From positions 13,702,001 through 13,766,000 of the forward strand of contig NC_083603.1 of NCBI RefSeq assembly GCF_029168945.1: 64,000 nucleotides of DNA, in the 5' to 3' direction. Every line of letters begins with the position of its first letter. Within the stretch, counting starts at the first letter, position 1. This stretch comes from Cannabis sativa (Eukaryota; Streptophyta; Magnoliopsida; Rosales; Cannabaceae). Below are positions 12,301-21,769 of the stretch, piece by piece. Below the pieces are notes generated by a model. It was not told the origin of the DNA, made no database searches, and saw nothing but the letters and a program-made list of their open reading frames with translations. A program made the position numbers and the translations under genes.

Positions 12301-13431
12301 TTTGAAGAACGGGATGTCAATTTAATAAGAAGTATTCAACTTAGTCAATCTCGGGCTGCTGATGGTTGGTATTGGAATATGGAATCTTCGGGTTTCTACT
12401 CAGTTAAAAGTGCCTACAAGTTTCTCCAAGCATCGAGAGGAAATTGGTTATTCATGCAAGATGATAATTTTTGGAAGAAGCTTTGGAAGCTGCCCGTGCC
12501 CTCAAAGGTTCATCACTTTCTTTGGAAAGCTTGCTCTGGTTGCCTCCCAACAAAGGTACAACTCCATTCAAAACATGTTAATGTTGATCTTTTATGTCCT
12601 TTGTGTAATATGCATGTGGAGACAATTGTCCATGTGTTGGTGGACTGTTCTTTCTCACGGTCATGCTGGGCTTTATCATCGATAAACCAGTCAGCTAATG
12701 GTACAAATGCTGAGTTTTGTGACTGGTTTTTTGACATTCTTGCTGCCGGCAGTGAGACTATAGCTTGTGAAGCTGCCATGTTGTGTTGGAGTATTTGGAA
12801 TACTCGAAATGAAGTGCAATGGCAAAGTAAAAACCGAACTGCTTTGGAGGTGGTTAAATCAGCAAAACATGTCCTTGGCCAATGGAAAATTACAAAGTTT
12901 GAAGCTCCTACTGCTATGTTTGCTACGGGGGGTGTTTCGAACAATAATAATTGGCGTAAACCTGATGTCTTTACGGTCAAGGTAAATGTTGATGGTGCCA
13001 CTTTTGAAACTCAACAAAAATTCGGTTTTGGTTGTGTTGCTCGTGATAGTCATGGTAGGCTTATTGAAGCTATCTCTGGGAGTAGATGGGGTTGTGTGTC
13101 TGCGGAGATTGTTGAGGTGATTGGTATCAAGGAGGCGCTTAGTTGGATAAAGCGCAAAGGGTGGGATGCGGTGGTTCTTGAGTCTGATGCTTTGGTTGTA
13201 GTTCAAGCAATTAATAGTTCAGTTCATATGCCATCTCAATTTGGATTGTTAGTTGAGGACTGTCGTACTATTTTATCTACTTTAAATAATGTCCTTGTCT
13301 CTTTTGTTAATCGTTCTGCAAATAAGGCTGCCCATTGTGTTGCTAGGGCCTCTTATTTATCGTCAGATCGAATGTTTAATGAGCTGAATGCTCCTTCTTT
13401 CTTGTGTGACATTGTTCAGGCTGAGGCCTGA
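9358..13431 (+). CDS. LINE ORF2: APE-type endonuclease, reverse transcriptase, zf-RVT, RNase H
   Basis: Uninterrupted 1357-aa enzyme for target-primed reverse transcription. The endonuclease spans about residues 1-235, with WNCHGLGNP, FLCET, GDLNNV and SDH (near 222). The reverse transcriptase follows: SPGPDGMTPGFYQ, LRPISLCNVLYKIISKVLANR, QSAFLPGR, LKLDMSKAYDRVEW, RGLRQGDPLSPYLF and the catalytic FADD at 681-684. A zinc-binding zf-RVT segment (FWKKLWKLPVPSKVHHFLWK, then CPLC) follows. The C-terminal plant-type RNase H begins at VNVDGATF (Asp1212) and has AEIVEVIGIKEAL, LESDALVVV and NKAAHCVAR. No internal stop or frameshift. The start ATG overlaps the ORF1 stop by four bases, so translation by termination-reinitiation is plausible. 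Confidence 0.95.
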   Translation: MSIISWNCHGLGNPWAQQFLKDLVVQKKPNFLFLCETLAKKEVVEKVRVAIGFEGALAVDCQGKSGGVALLWRDEEDVQVLEYGVSYIDVVICGFDQGHWRMTGMYGEPNRNLRKRTWDLIRELKSKSTLPWCIIGDLNNVTSQEDKKGGNPYPRWLVEGFNDTLVDCGLHDLELYGYPYTWERSRGKPEWVEVRIDRALVNQSWLDFFPLAKLFNLEVSTSDHTPLNLVMVNEVVVAKNHVFRFENAWLKEPLFFEIVKSCWGNEASSGIMAKVKNCGEVLGRWGKDYSGNFPKRIKECKLEVQRWKQGRDAMSLENFNNASAKLNKVLLQREIFWKQRSKQLWLREGDSNSKYFHASASSRRRRNSIQRLKDANGVWVDWNGSLPSVMVDYFSSLFTANAVHDDVVLQCVPSAVTSEHNNRLLEPVTDEEVRRALFQMHPDKSPGPDGMTPGFYQKCWSTVSNDLITLVKNFFVIGSFPRELNHTNIVLIPKKKHPESMSDLRPISLCNVLYKIISKVLANRFKDVLPVVISNHQSAFLPGRLISDNIMVAFEIMHYLKRKRVGKDGFMALKLDMSKAYDRVEWNFIENMLLRMGFHCHWVHLIMSCVTSVSYNITHGGHSMGPILPTRGLRQGDPLSPYLFLICAEGLSLLLKHFERQHWLTGCRVARGAPVVSHMLFADDSYVFCKANDNEAQNVLRLLQQYESASGQQVNFAKSSVFFSKNVASAVRDRLCGLMQLNAASDDSFYLGLPCIMGKNKNAILGFLKDKMKKKIFSWETKFLSKAGKEVLIKSVAQALPSYAMSVFLLTQEICSSLEGMMAKFWWKSQSNSSSRGVSWISWKKLCQHKDIGGLGFRDLRDYNLSFLGKQGWRLLTMEESLVARIYKARYFPHGSFLNAELGQNPSFIWRSIWAAQDLVKQGARRAIANGNTVSILHDPWLPNDSNPFVLSSNPGLVDQYVASLMITGERSWDVELLNDMFEERDVNLIRSIQLSQSRAADGWYWNMESSGFYSVKSAYKFLQASRGNWLFMQDDNFWKKLWKLPVPSKVHHFLWKACSGCLPTKVQLHSKHVNVDLLCPLCNMHVETIVHVLVDCSFSRSCWALSSINQSANGTNAEFCDWFFDILAAGSETIACEAAMLCWSIWNTRNEVQWQSKNRTALEVVKSAKHVLGQWKITKFEAPTAMFATGGVSNNNNWRKPDVFTVKVNVDGATFETQQKFGFGCVARDSHGRLIEAISGSRWGCVSAEIVEVIGIKEALSWIKRKGWDAVVLESDALVVVQAINSSVHMPSQFGLLVEDCRTILSTLNNVLVSFVNRSANKAAHCVARASYLSSDRMFNELNAPSFLCDIVQAEA

Positions 13432-13461
13432 TTTTAATGAAACTTTTATTCAAAAAAAAAA

Positions 13462-13476
13462 AAGAATAACATTGAA
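13462..13476. repeat. 15-bp target-site duplication of the LINE, right copy
   Basis: Second copy of AAGAATAACATTGAA after the A-tail. From here the sequence resumes the tandem-unit alignment (AACTAAATCCCAAT compared with units 2 and 3). Confidence 0.92.
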
Positions 13477-13868
13477 AACTAAATCCCAATAATAAGTAAT
13501 CATAAGCGTTGACAATTGATTAAAAAAATAATAAATATGGTAAGAATAAATGGAATAATTAATAAGATGAATAATATAAAATAAAAATTGACTTAAGGAA
13601 TAAAACATAAATTTACATAAGGCAGATCACGGGAAAGGGTTGTTTTAATGCACATTAACACTTACCCAATTCCAAAGCCAATAACAATATAGATCAAACA
13701 ATTAAAACAGAAAAATCAAACAAATATTAAATGTTTACGGGAGTACATACCAGTACTAATTTCTTTCTCACTGAAAAGCAAATAATTGATGGTAATAAAA
13801 TCCATTGAGGAAGCAATCAGTTGGTAGCTAGCAGTAATACTAACTAGTGGATCATCAGTGAATCAGCT

Positions 13869-14153
13869 ATGGAAAATGGCGGCACAATGGGAGATCGGAA
13901 CCAAAGCATTTTCTGGAAGGAGGAGAAGAGTTTGTCTTCAAGTTCCAATTCCATGAAGATCCAAGGCCAGGACGGACCCAAAATTGATCTTGACGATGAA
14001 CACAAGACCGTGTTTGGAAGAGGTTTCGGGATCAGTACGGACGACCGATTTGCTCTCGGATCACTATATTATATGGTTGTTCAACGGAGCTTGAGTGGCG
14101 GCGGGAGTGAAAAGAGAGATCAGTATAATAAAGACAACATTTTAGTGACGTGA
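13869..14153 (+). other. unassigned open frame, unit 1 copy
   Basis: A 94-codon open frame beginning MENGGTMGDRNQSIFWKE. I do not recognise it. Related DNA in units 2 (about 17977-18379) and 3 (about 30391-30793) is split into several frames, so conservation as a protein is not shown. It may be an exon remnant of a gene caught in the duplicated unit. Confidence 0.25.
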
Positions 14154-14545
14154 ATTTTCGTTTCTTTTGATGATGAGGTTACCTTCAATTTCATTTTTAA
14201 TTCTTATCTTTTTTTCATTCATGGTGGACATGTTTTTTTTGAACAGGTAATATTGAAGAATTTGAGATTTATTATTTTTTTTTAATTTAAAATTAAATTG
14301 ATAAATAATTTTATAATAAGAAAAGCCAAAAAAATTTTATTCGAAGAGAAAAAACAATTTAAATTTTATTTTTTATTTATTTCTAATTTTATTAGATTTT
14401 CTTTTAATTTTTTTTTTTAAAAAAAAATAGTATTATCCTTTTAAAAAAATAAGTATAATTCACTTATAAATAGGAAAACATATTATTCACTTATAAATAC
14501 TCCATACGAAAACATAAAATCATATTAACTTAAAAAATTCTAAAC

Positions 14546-14981
14546 ATGGATTTACTCCGACGATCAAACCAACCTTCTTTAGTCTCTACTTTCGTCCATT
14601 GTTTACTATTGTTTTTTTCATATTTTTCAGAAATTCTTAAAATAATATGGAGAATTCCTAAACTATTCTGTGTAGAAAAGAGAAAGAGGAGAGGAAGAAG
14701 AAGATACAACCGACAACGTGAATTATATTTCGAGGACGGTACAAGAAGAAAGGATTCAAAAAAAGAACCATATAAAATTAGACCAAATAGAAGACAGATG
14801 TGCTATCTGTCTGGAAGGATATGAAAGTTATAGAACGATCGCAGTTTTGCAAAAATGCAAGCATAAATTTCATATATCATGTATAAGGAATTGGGTTGAA
14901 CGTAAGCAAACATGTCCTATGTGTCGTAAATTTGTAGGTCTAGTTAATGTATCCAATTCTCTCAAGAAATTGGTACACTAA
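14546..14981 (+). pseudogene. RING-H2 finger gene, frameshifted copy (unit 1)
   Basis: Counterpart of the intact 144-aa RING-H2 genes in units 2 and 3. The N-terminal hydrophobic part reads normally from ATG 14546. An A-run near 14757-14766, longer than in the sister copies, shifts the frame, and translation ends in a short aberrant tail. The RING half (RCAICLEGYESYRTIAVLQK to HFISC-type ligands and CPMC) is readable only in another frame up to 14981. TATA-like boxes upstream are retained. Confidence 0.85.
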
Positions 14982-15570
14982 ATTTAGAGTGTTTATTTTG
15001 TATTGGATAATCTTTTATCTACTTAATTATATAAAATAATATATTTTTTTTATTGTTATTTTTCTATACTCGAATTTAGAACTTGAGATCTCTAATTTTA
15101 TTTATTTATTTTCTATAAAATCCAATTAGCTTAGATGGTGGAAATATGCCATACTCTTCACACATCATGTATATTATTAAACCTATATAACAAAAGCTAG
15201 TTCATTACTGCTAATAAGATATTTTCAATAGAGAAGAGAAGAAAAGCTTAGAACTTCGGCTATGGCGGAGTACAGGAGTATTCTCAAGTGAAGATCTTGG
15301 TGAAGCAGAGTATCCATGGATGAAAAGTTATTATATTTATTATTTTTTACCAAAAAAAAAAAACATAAATGATAATATTTTTTAATTCAACTTTATTAAA
15401 TATTGAAGGAAGAAAGATAAAATGTGGTATTGTTTAAAAAAAAAGATAAAATGTGGTATTTGATATATTTTTTACAAAAATGTAGCATAAAAAAATTCAA
15501 AAAATGTAAAAAAGAACCAAAAACCTATAATCTTAATACATAAAAAAAAAGTATATCATAAAAAAGTTGG
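14982..15570. other. AT-rich 3' part of unit 1
   Basis: Noncoding, aligned with 19235-20183 and 31649-32255. It contains a block of about 110 bases (15119-15230) that recurs at 33717-33830 next to the threonine dehydratase 3' end. It also holds the unoccupied counterpart (TTTTTTAA) of the unit 2 MITE insertion site. Confidence 0.6.
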
Positions 15571-15608
15571 GGTGCCGTTTGGTAACACTTTTGCTTTTTA
15601 ATTTAAGA

Positions 15609-17560
15609 TGCATAGTGTGATAAATACATGCTGAATTTTTTGACACGACACGAAATTAGCACTAGTCTATAAGCTACGAGCACGACTAGGTACGAAAAAA
15701 ATAATTTCAACATGACATGACATGAAAAATATGTACTTAAGCGCGACACAACACGAGAAATAAAAAAATATAATAAGTAAGCACAAATAAACTAGCTCAA
15801 AAGGCATGGCTTGCGACAAAGCCGAAATTTACGATACGACATATATAAAACATGTAGGAAATCAAGCTACCTGTAAATTAATTATAAATTTATATTTAAT
15901 ATTTTTTTTCATTTACTAGGTGTTCACATTATATTATATATACCATATTGTATATACTAAAATATATCTTCAGAAAATAAAAATTATTTTCTTTCATTTT
16001 GCTTCATGGTATTAGAGCATGTAAAAGCTTCTCAAAGCATATTATTTTTCTCATCCTTTCCTTTCTTAAATTAGGGTTTGGAGGCTCTATCTTAGAAAAC
16101 TAATTAAAAAGAGTTTTCTATTCTCACCTCCATCCCACGGAACTTGTCCCACCTCTGTTCGCCAAAACCCAAAAATTCGGTGTCCATCTGAGCTGTGCGT
16201 GGGTCCCATGCACCACCTCCATCCGCTAAGACTTTCTCCGCGCGCCAGCGCGTGGATGTGCGTGGCAGTCTCCAACGGCATTTTTCGCATCATCTCTCTC
16301 TCAAGTTTCTTCATCTCTGGCTCTTCTCCGACTCCAACGATGTTTTTTCGACGTTGTGTCTCTCTGTTGGTCTTCTCTGGGATTCTATACTTGTTTTGTC
16401 TTGTTGTCTCTCTCTCTCCATGGCAGAACAAAACTCATTAAGAGCCGTCTCTTTAGTCACAAGACAATGCAATACTCATGCACTTCAAGTTATTCAAACT
16501 CCTCAATCCTCATGATCCTTGGATTGTGGATTCTGGTGCTTCTGACCATATGACAGGTGATAGATCACTATTTTCTTTTCTAAGTAAGTACTCTCATGAA
16601 AGTATCGTTCGCATAACAGATGGTTCGTGTTTAAGAATTGATGGAATTGGAACTATAACAATCTCACCAAGTCTTGTCTTAAATTCTGTCTTTTACGTTC
16701 CAAAGCTTGATTGCAAATTACTTTTTGTAAGAAAATTGAGTACTAATCTTAATTGTGAAGTTAAGTTTATTGCTAAGTTTTGTGTTTTTCAAGATGTGGA
16801 ATCGGGGAAGATGATTGGCTATGTTGAGTTCAGTAAGGGCTTGTATTTGCTAAAAATCGACAACCCCATGTTTAACCATGAAAATCGTTGTTGTTTCTCC
16901 CAAGGTCAATATCTTTCCTCAGTAAATCAGTCCAATAAAATCAGTACTATCATGTTATGACATTACTGTCTAGGTCATCCAAATTTTGTATATCTTAAAC
17001 ACTTATTCCCATCCCTATTTGTCAATATAAATCCTCAGTCTCTCAGGTGTGATATTTGTCAATTCTCTAAGCATTCTCGTCACTCTTTCATTCCAAGACC
17101 TCATCAAGACATCAACCCTCTCATCCATTCTCACTTATTCACGAGGATATATGAGGACCATCCAAAATTTAAAATATCAGTGGGGCACGTTGGTTTTTAT
17201 TACTAGTTGATGATCACAGCTGCCTAAGTTGGACATTTCTCATGAAAGAAAAATTTGAAATAAGTCATATTTTTCAAAATTTCCAAAAAATGATCCAAAC
17301 TTAATTCCAAACAAACATTCAAGTGTTAAAAATCGACAATGCTCGTGATTTCTTCAATTTTTTACTTGGATCTTATGTGCAATTCAATGAGATTGTTCAT
17401 CAAAGTTCTTGTGTAGGCACACCATAACAAAATGGTGTGGCCGAACACAAAAATCGTCATTTACTAGAGGTAGTCCGATCTTTACTCTTTTCAAAGATTT
17501 GTGCCAAAAATAAATAAAATAATAAGAAATGCACTTGACATTAAAAGTTTTAACGAAAAA
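15609..17560 (+). mobile_element. copia deletion relic, unit 2
   Basis: Same structure as in unit 1. A PBS-like TGGTATTAGAGC lies at 16007-16018. A leader runs to about 16420, followed by a short gag start (MAEQNSLRAVSL) joined directly to the protease motif WIVDSGASDHMTG near 16519. The GAG-pre-integrase remnant follows, and an integrase tail at about 17325-17500 is interrupted by a stop (HHNKMVWPN context). No RT or 3' LTR. Confidence 0.75.
16478..16960 (+). pseudogene. copia protease/GAG-pre-integrase fragment, unit 2
   Basis: A 160-codon open fragment with the aspartic protease signature DSGASDH followed by RIDGIGTITISPSL, VFYVPKLDCKLLFV and KMIGYVEFSKGLYLLKIDNP. It ends in a stop before the integrase. 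It lacks most of gag and is therefore a relic. Confidence 0.75.
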
Positions 17561-17976
17561 AATGCATTGAAAGCCATTAGAAACAAAAAAGAAACTAAGA
17601 ATAACATTGAAAACTAAATTCCAATTAGTAATTGAAAGCTTCGACAATTGATTATCTCTCACAAGAAAAAAAATAATATATATGGTAAGAATAAATGGAA
17701 TAATTAATAAGATCACTAATATAAAATAAAAATTGACTTAAGGAATAAAACATAAATTTACATAAGGCAGATCACGGGAAAGGGTTGTTTTTATGCACAT
17801 TAACACTTTATCCAATTCCAAAGCCTATACAATATAAATCGAGGAAGCCATAGATGCATCAAACAATTAAAACACAAAAATCAACCAAATATTAAATGAT
17901 AATAATATCGATCGAGGAAGCAATCAGTTGGTAGCAGTAATACTAGCTAGTGGATGATCAGTGAATCAGCTAGGGA

Positions 17977-18379
17977 CAATGGTGGAGAAGGGTGATCGGC
18001 GCGCGGCATGATTGGAGATCGGAACCAAAGCATTTTCTGGAAGGAGAAGAAGAGTTTGTGTTCAAGTTCCAATTCCATGAAGATCCAAGGCGGCCAGGAC
18101 GGACCCAAAATTAATGATCTTGACGATGAACACAACACCGTACGTGTTTGGAAGAGGTTTCGGGATCAGTACGGACGATCGAACGGTATACTTTGCTCTC
18201 GGATCACTATATTATATGGTTGTTGAACGGAGCTGCGGTGGCGATCGTGGGGAGTGGCGGCCGGCCGGAGTAAAAAGTCAACATTTTAGTGAGGTGCATT
18301 TTCGTTTCTTTGGGGAGAATGTTAATATTTGTAGCTATCAAAACAAAATTGTGAAGGAAAACAACTTGCAGAGGAAAGT
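17977..18379 (+). other. unassigned open-frame region, unit 2 copy
   Basis: Matches the 13869 frame of unit 1 but is broken by small differences. Open pieces read SIFWKEKKSLCSSSNSMKI and, in another frame, GRGFGISTDDRTVYFALGSL. The same breaks are shared with unit 3. No family recognised; it could equally be noncoding. Confidence 0.25.
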
Positions 18380-18718
18380 TTGATAATAACTTTTTATGTT
18401 GAGATTACGTTCAATTTCATTTCTAATTCTTATCTTTTTTCATTGATGGACATGTTTTTTTTTTTTGAGTACGTACAATGGACATGCTTTTTTGAACAGG
18501 TAATATTGAAGAATTTGAGATTTATTATTTTTTTTTTAATTTATAGCTTAAATTAATATATAATTTTATAATAAGAAGAAGCGTACAACAAGAAATTTTA
18601 TACGAAAAGAAAAAACAATTTAAATTTTATTTTTTATTTATCTCTAATTTAATTAGATTTTTTTTAATTTTTTTTTTAAAAAAATAGTATTATCTTTTTT
18701 AAATAAGTATAATTCACT

Positions 18719-18753
18719 TATAAATAGGAAAACATATTATTCACTTATAAATA
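18719..18753 (+). promoter_or_regulatory. two TATA-like boxes upstream of unit 2 RING-H2 gene
   Basis: TATAAATA at 18719-18726 and again at 18746-18753, each preceded by TTCACT, lie 47 to 81 bases before ATG 18800. The spacing suits a core promoter with a very short 5' UTR. The same pair is present in units 1 and 3. Confidence 0.5.
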
Positions 18754-18799
18754 CTCCATACGAAAACACAAAATCATATTAACTTAAAAAATTCTAAAC

Positions 18800-19234
18800 A
18801 TGGATTTGCTCAGGCGATCAAACCAACCTTCTTTAGTCTCTACTTTCATCCATTATTTACTATTGTTTTTTTCATATGTTTCAGAAATTCTTAAAATAAT
18901 ATGGAGAATTCCTAAACTATTCTGTGTAGAAAAGAGAAAGAGGAGAGGAAGAAGAAGATACAACCGACAACGTGAATTATTTTTGGAGGGCGGTACAAGA
19001 AGAAAGGATTCGAAAAAGAACCATATAAAATTAGACCAAATAGAAGATAGATGTCCTATCTGTCTTGAAGGATATGAAAGTTATAGAATGATTGCAGTTT
19101 TGCAAAAATGCAAGCATAAATTTCATATATCATGTATAAGGAATTGGGTTGAACGTAAGCAAACATGTCCTATGTGTCGTAAATTTGTAGGTCTAGTTAA
19201 TGTATCCAATTCTCTCAAGAAATTGGTACACTAA
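18800..19234 (+). CDS. small membrane-anchored RING-H2 finger protein (unit 2 copy)
   Basis: Intact 144-aa, intron-free ORF from ATG 18800 (MDLLRRSNQP). A hydrophobic segment at about residues 12-41 suggests a membrane anchor. A strongly basic stretch (KRKRRGRRRYNRQR, 45-58) follows, then a C-terminal RING-H2 finger with ligands Cys85, Cys88, Cys104, His106, His109, Cys112, Cys123 and Cys126. This pattern, with Trp116 before the last cysteines, is that of ATL-like E3 ubiquitin ligases that bind an E2 through the RING. It differs from the unit 3 copy by few residues (Pro86 versus Ala; Met97 versus Thr; Gly versus Cys after KFV). Substrate unknown; expression untested. Confidence 0.8.
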   Translation: MDLLRRSNQPSLVSTFIHYLLLFFSYVSEILKIIWRIPKLFCVEKRKRRGRRRYNRQRELFLEGGTRRKDSKKNHIKLDQIEDRCPICLEGYESYRMIAVLQKCKHKFHISCIRNWVERKQTCPMCRKFVGLVNVSNSLKKLVH

Positions 19235-19638
19235 ATTTAGAGTGTTTATTTTGTATTGGATAATCTTTTATCTACTTAATTATATAAAATAATATATTTT
19301 TTTATTGTTATTTTTCTATATACTTGAATTTTGAACTTGAGATCTCTAATTTTATTTATTTATTTATTTTCTATAAAATCCAATTAACTTAGATGGTGGA
19401 AATATGCCATACTCATTCACACATCATGTATATTATTAAACCTATATAACAAAAGCAAAGTTCATCACTACTAATAAGATATTTTAATAGAGAAGAAGAA
19501 AAGCTTAGTGCTTCGGCTATGGCGGAGTACAGGAGTATTCTCAAGTGAAGATCTTGGTGAAGCAGAGTATCCATGGACGAAAAGTTATTATATTTATTAT
19601 TTTTACCAAAAAAAAAAATAAATGATAATATTTTTTAA

Positions 19639-19988
19639 GGGTTAATTTCACAAATGCACAAAAACAACAAAAAAATAACAAAAATACGGTTTCACGGAAT
19701 TTTAAACATTTTTACGATTTTTTTGATTTTATTTACATAAAATACAGTCTTTTTTTTTGTTGAAATTTTGTTCATTTGTTGTTAATTTTTTGTTATATGT
19801 ATGTTATTTGTTGTTGTTTTTTTGTTGTTATTTTGATGTTATTTTCATGTTATTTTTATGTTGTTTTCTTGTAGATTTTATGTTTTTTTCGTATTATTTT
19901 TTGGAAAACCGTAAAAATGTAAAAGAACAATCTTTGAACGTAAAAATGTAAATATTTTACAAAAAATGGTGCCTTATGTAATTAATCA
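19639..19988. mobile_element. 350-bp MITE inserted in unit 2
   Basis: Absent from units 1 and 3. Flanked by the direct repeat TTTTTTAA (19631-19638 and 19989-19996), which is single in unit 1. The ends are imperfect inverted repeats: GGGTTAATTTCACAAATGCAC at the left against the complement of the right end, TGATTAATTACATAAGGCAC. The interior is T-rich and noncoding; a 64-codon open frame inside is low-complexity. The 8-bp duplication suggests hAT-like mobilisation, though the ends are not diagnostic. Confidence 0.75.
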
Positions 19989-21086
19989 TTTTTTAATTCA
20001 ACTTTATTAAATATTGAAGGAAGAAAGATAAAATGTGGTATTGTTAAAAAAAAAAAGATAAAATGTGGTACTTGATATATTTTTTACAAAATTGTAGCAT
20101 AAAAAAATTCAAAAAATGTAAAAAGAACCAAAAACTTATAATCTAAATACATAAAAAAAAAAGTATATCATAAAAAAGTTAGGGTGCCGTTTGGTAATAC
20201 TTTTGCTTTTCAATTTTAGATGCATAGTGTTATAAATACATGCTGAATTTTTTGACATGACACGAAATTAGCACTAGTCTATAAGCTACGAGCACGACTA
20301 GGTACGAAAAAAATAATTTCAGCATGATATGACATGAAAAATATGTACTTAAGCACGACACAACACGAGAAATGCAAAAATATAATAAGTAAGCACAAAT
20401 AAACTAGCTCAAAAGGCATGGCTTGCGACAAAGCCGAAATTTACGATACGACATATATAAAACATGTAGGAAATCAAGCTACCTGTAAATTAATTATAAA
20501 TTTATATTTAATATTTTTTTCATTTACTAGGTGTTCACATTATATTATATATACCATTTGTATATACTAAAATATATCTTCAGAAAATAAAAATTATTTT
20601 CTTTCATTTTGCTTCATGGTATTAGAGCATGTAAAAGCTTCTCAAAGCATATTATTTTTCTCATCCTTTCCTTTCTTAAAATTAGGATTTGGAGGCTCTA
20701 TCTTAGAAAACTAATTAAAAAGAGTTTTCTATTCTCACCTCCATCCCAGGGAGCTTGTCCCACCTCTGTTCGGCAAAACCTAAAAATTTGGTGTCCATCT
20801 GAGCTGTGCGTGGGTCCCATGCACCACCTCCATCCGCTAAGACTTTCTCCGCGCGCCAGCGCGTGGATGTGCGTGGCAGTCTCCAGCGGCATTTTTCGCA
20901 TCATCTCTCTCTCAAGTTTCTTCATCTCTGGCTCTTCTCCGACTCCAACGACGTTTTTTTGATGTTGTGTCTCTCTGTTGGTCTTCTCTGGGATTCTATA
21001 CTTGTTTTGTCTTGTTGTCTCTCTCTCCATGGCAGAACAAAACTCATTAAGAGCCGTCTCTTTAGTCACAAGACAATGCAATACTC

Positions 21087-21569
21087 ATGCACTTCAAGTT
21101 ATTCAAACTCCTCAATCCTCATGATCCTTGGATTGTGGATTCTAGTGCTTCTGACCATATGACAGGTGATAAATCACTATTTTCTTTTCTAAGTAAGTAC
21201 TCTCATAAAAGTACTGTTCGCATAACAGATGGTTCGTGTTTAAGAATTGATGGAATTGGAACTATAACAATCTCACCAAGTCTTGTCTTAAATTCTGTCT
21301 TTTACGTTCCAAAGCTTGATTGCAGTTTACTTTTTGTAAGCAAATTGAGTAGTGATCTTAATTGTGAAGTTAAGTTTATTGCTAAGTTTTGTGTTTTTCA
21401 AGATGTGGAATCGGGGAAGATGATTGGCTATGTTGAGTTCAGTAAGGGCTTGTATCTGCTAAAAATCGACAACCCCATGTTTAACCATGGAAATCGTTGT
21501 TGTTTCTCCCAAGGTCAATATCTTTCCTCAGTAAATCAGTCCAATAAAATCAGTACTATCATGTTATGA
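21087..21569 (+). pseudogene. copia protease/GAG-pre-integrase fragment, unit 3
   Basis: 160 codons, near-identical to the unit 2 fragment. The catalytic triad reads D-S-S instead of D-S-G, so it would be inactive even if translated. Confidence 0.75.
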
Positions 21570-21764
21570 CATTACTGTCTAGGTCATCCAAATTTTGTAT
21601 ATCTTAAACACTTATTCCCATCCCTATTTGTCAATATAAATCCTCAGTCTCTCAGGTGTGATATTTGTCAATTCTCTAAGCATTCTCGTCACTCTTTCAT
21701 TCGAAGACCTCATCAAGACATCAACCCTCTCATCTATTCTCACTTATTCACGGGGATATATGGG

Positions 21765-21769
21765 GACCA
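21765..21769. repeat. target-site duplication GACCA, left
   Basis: GACCA directly before the 5' LTR. The same five bases follow the 3' LTR at 29533-29537. The uninterrupted site (GGACCATCCAAAATTTAAAA) is at about 7497 in unit 1 and 17154 in unit 2. Confidence 0.93.

Larger units (their letters stand above)
7958..13461 (+). mobile_element. full-length plant L1 LINE with both ORFs intact
   Basis: A non-LTR retrotransposon of about 5.5 kb. It starts with GGGAGC, has a 5' UTR of about 190 bases, an ORF1 with zinc knuckle, an ORF2 with endonuclease, reverse transcriptase, zf-RVT and RNase H, a short 3' UTR and an A-tail (13452-13461, merging with the A of the target duplication). The perfect 15-bp target-site duplication and the two uninterrupted ORFs argue for a recent insertion of a possibly competent copy. 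It interrupts tandem unit 1. Confidence 0.93.
6279..15570 (+). repeat. tandem unit 1 (copia relic + unassigned ORF + RING-H2 pseudogene), split by a LINE
   Basis: First of three head-to-tail related units. Its start (GATGCATAGTGTTATAAATA, near 6283) recurs near 15609 and 20219. Without the 5.5-kb LINE it is about 3.8 kb. It is shorter than units 2 and 3 because the roughly 400 bases matching 16100-16500 are replaced by a short GC-rich patch (about 6797-6870). The right boundary is taken where the A-rich stretch ending in CATAAAAAAGTT precedes the next unit. Confidence 0.8.
15571..20183 (+). repeat. tandem unit 2 (copia relic + unassigned ORF + intact RING-H2 gene)
   Basis: Second unit, about 4.6 kb including a 350-bp MITE. 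It is very similar to unit 3 and more distant from unit 1. It begins with GGTGCCGTTTGGTAACAC, which is also present at the start of unit 3 (20188) but missing before unit 1. Confidence 0.85.
20219..21769 (+). mobile_element. copia deletion relic, unit 3, left part
   Basis: PBS-like site at 20617-20628. The open fragment 21087-21569 shows WIVDSSASDHMTG, in which the protease active-site Gly is replaced by Ser. It is interrupted at 21769/21770 by the young copia insertion and continues at 29538-29950 with the integrase tail, which carries a stop in the same place as unit 2. Confidence 0.75.

Noticed and set aside
9058..13206. Several 60-160 codon frames antisense or out of frame to the LINE ORFs
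   Set aside because: Shadows of ORF1 and ORF2, which have full domain support.
17947..18138. 63-codon minus-strand frame, also present in unit 3 (30357-30548)
   Set aside because: Identity between units reflects recent duplication; no start context, domain or conservation in unit 1.
19757..19951. 64-codon Phe/Tyr-rich frame
   Set aside because: Lies inside a T-rich MITE and is low complexity.
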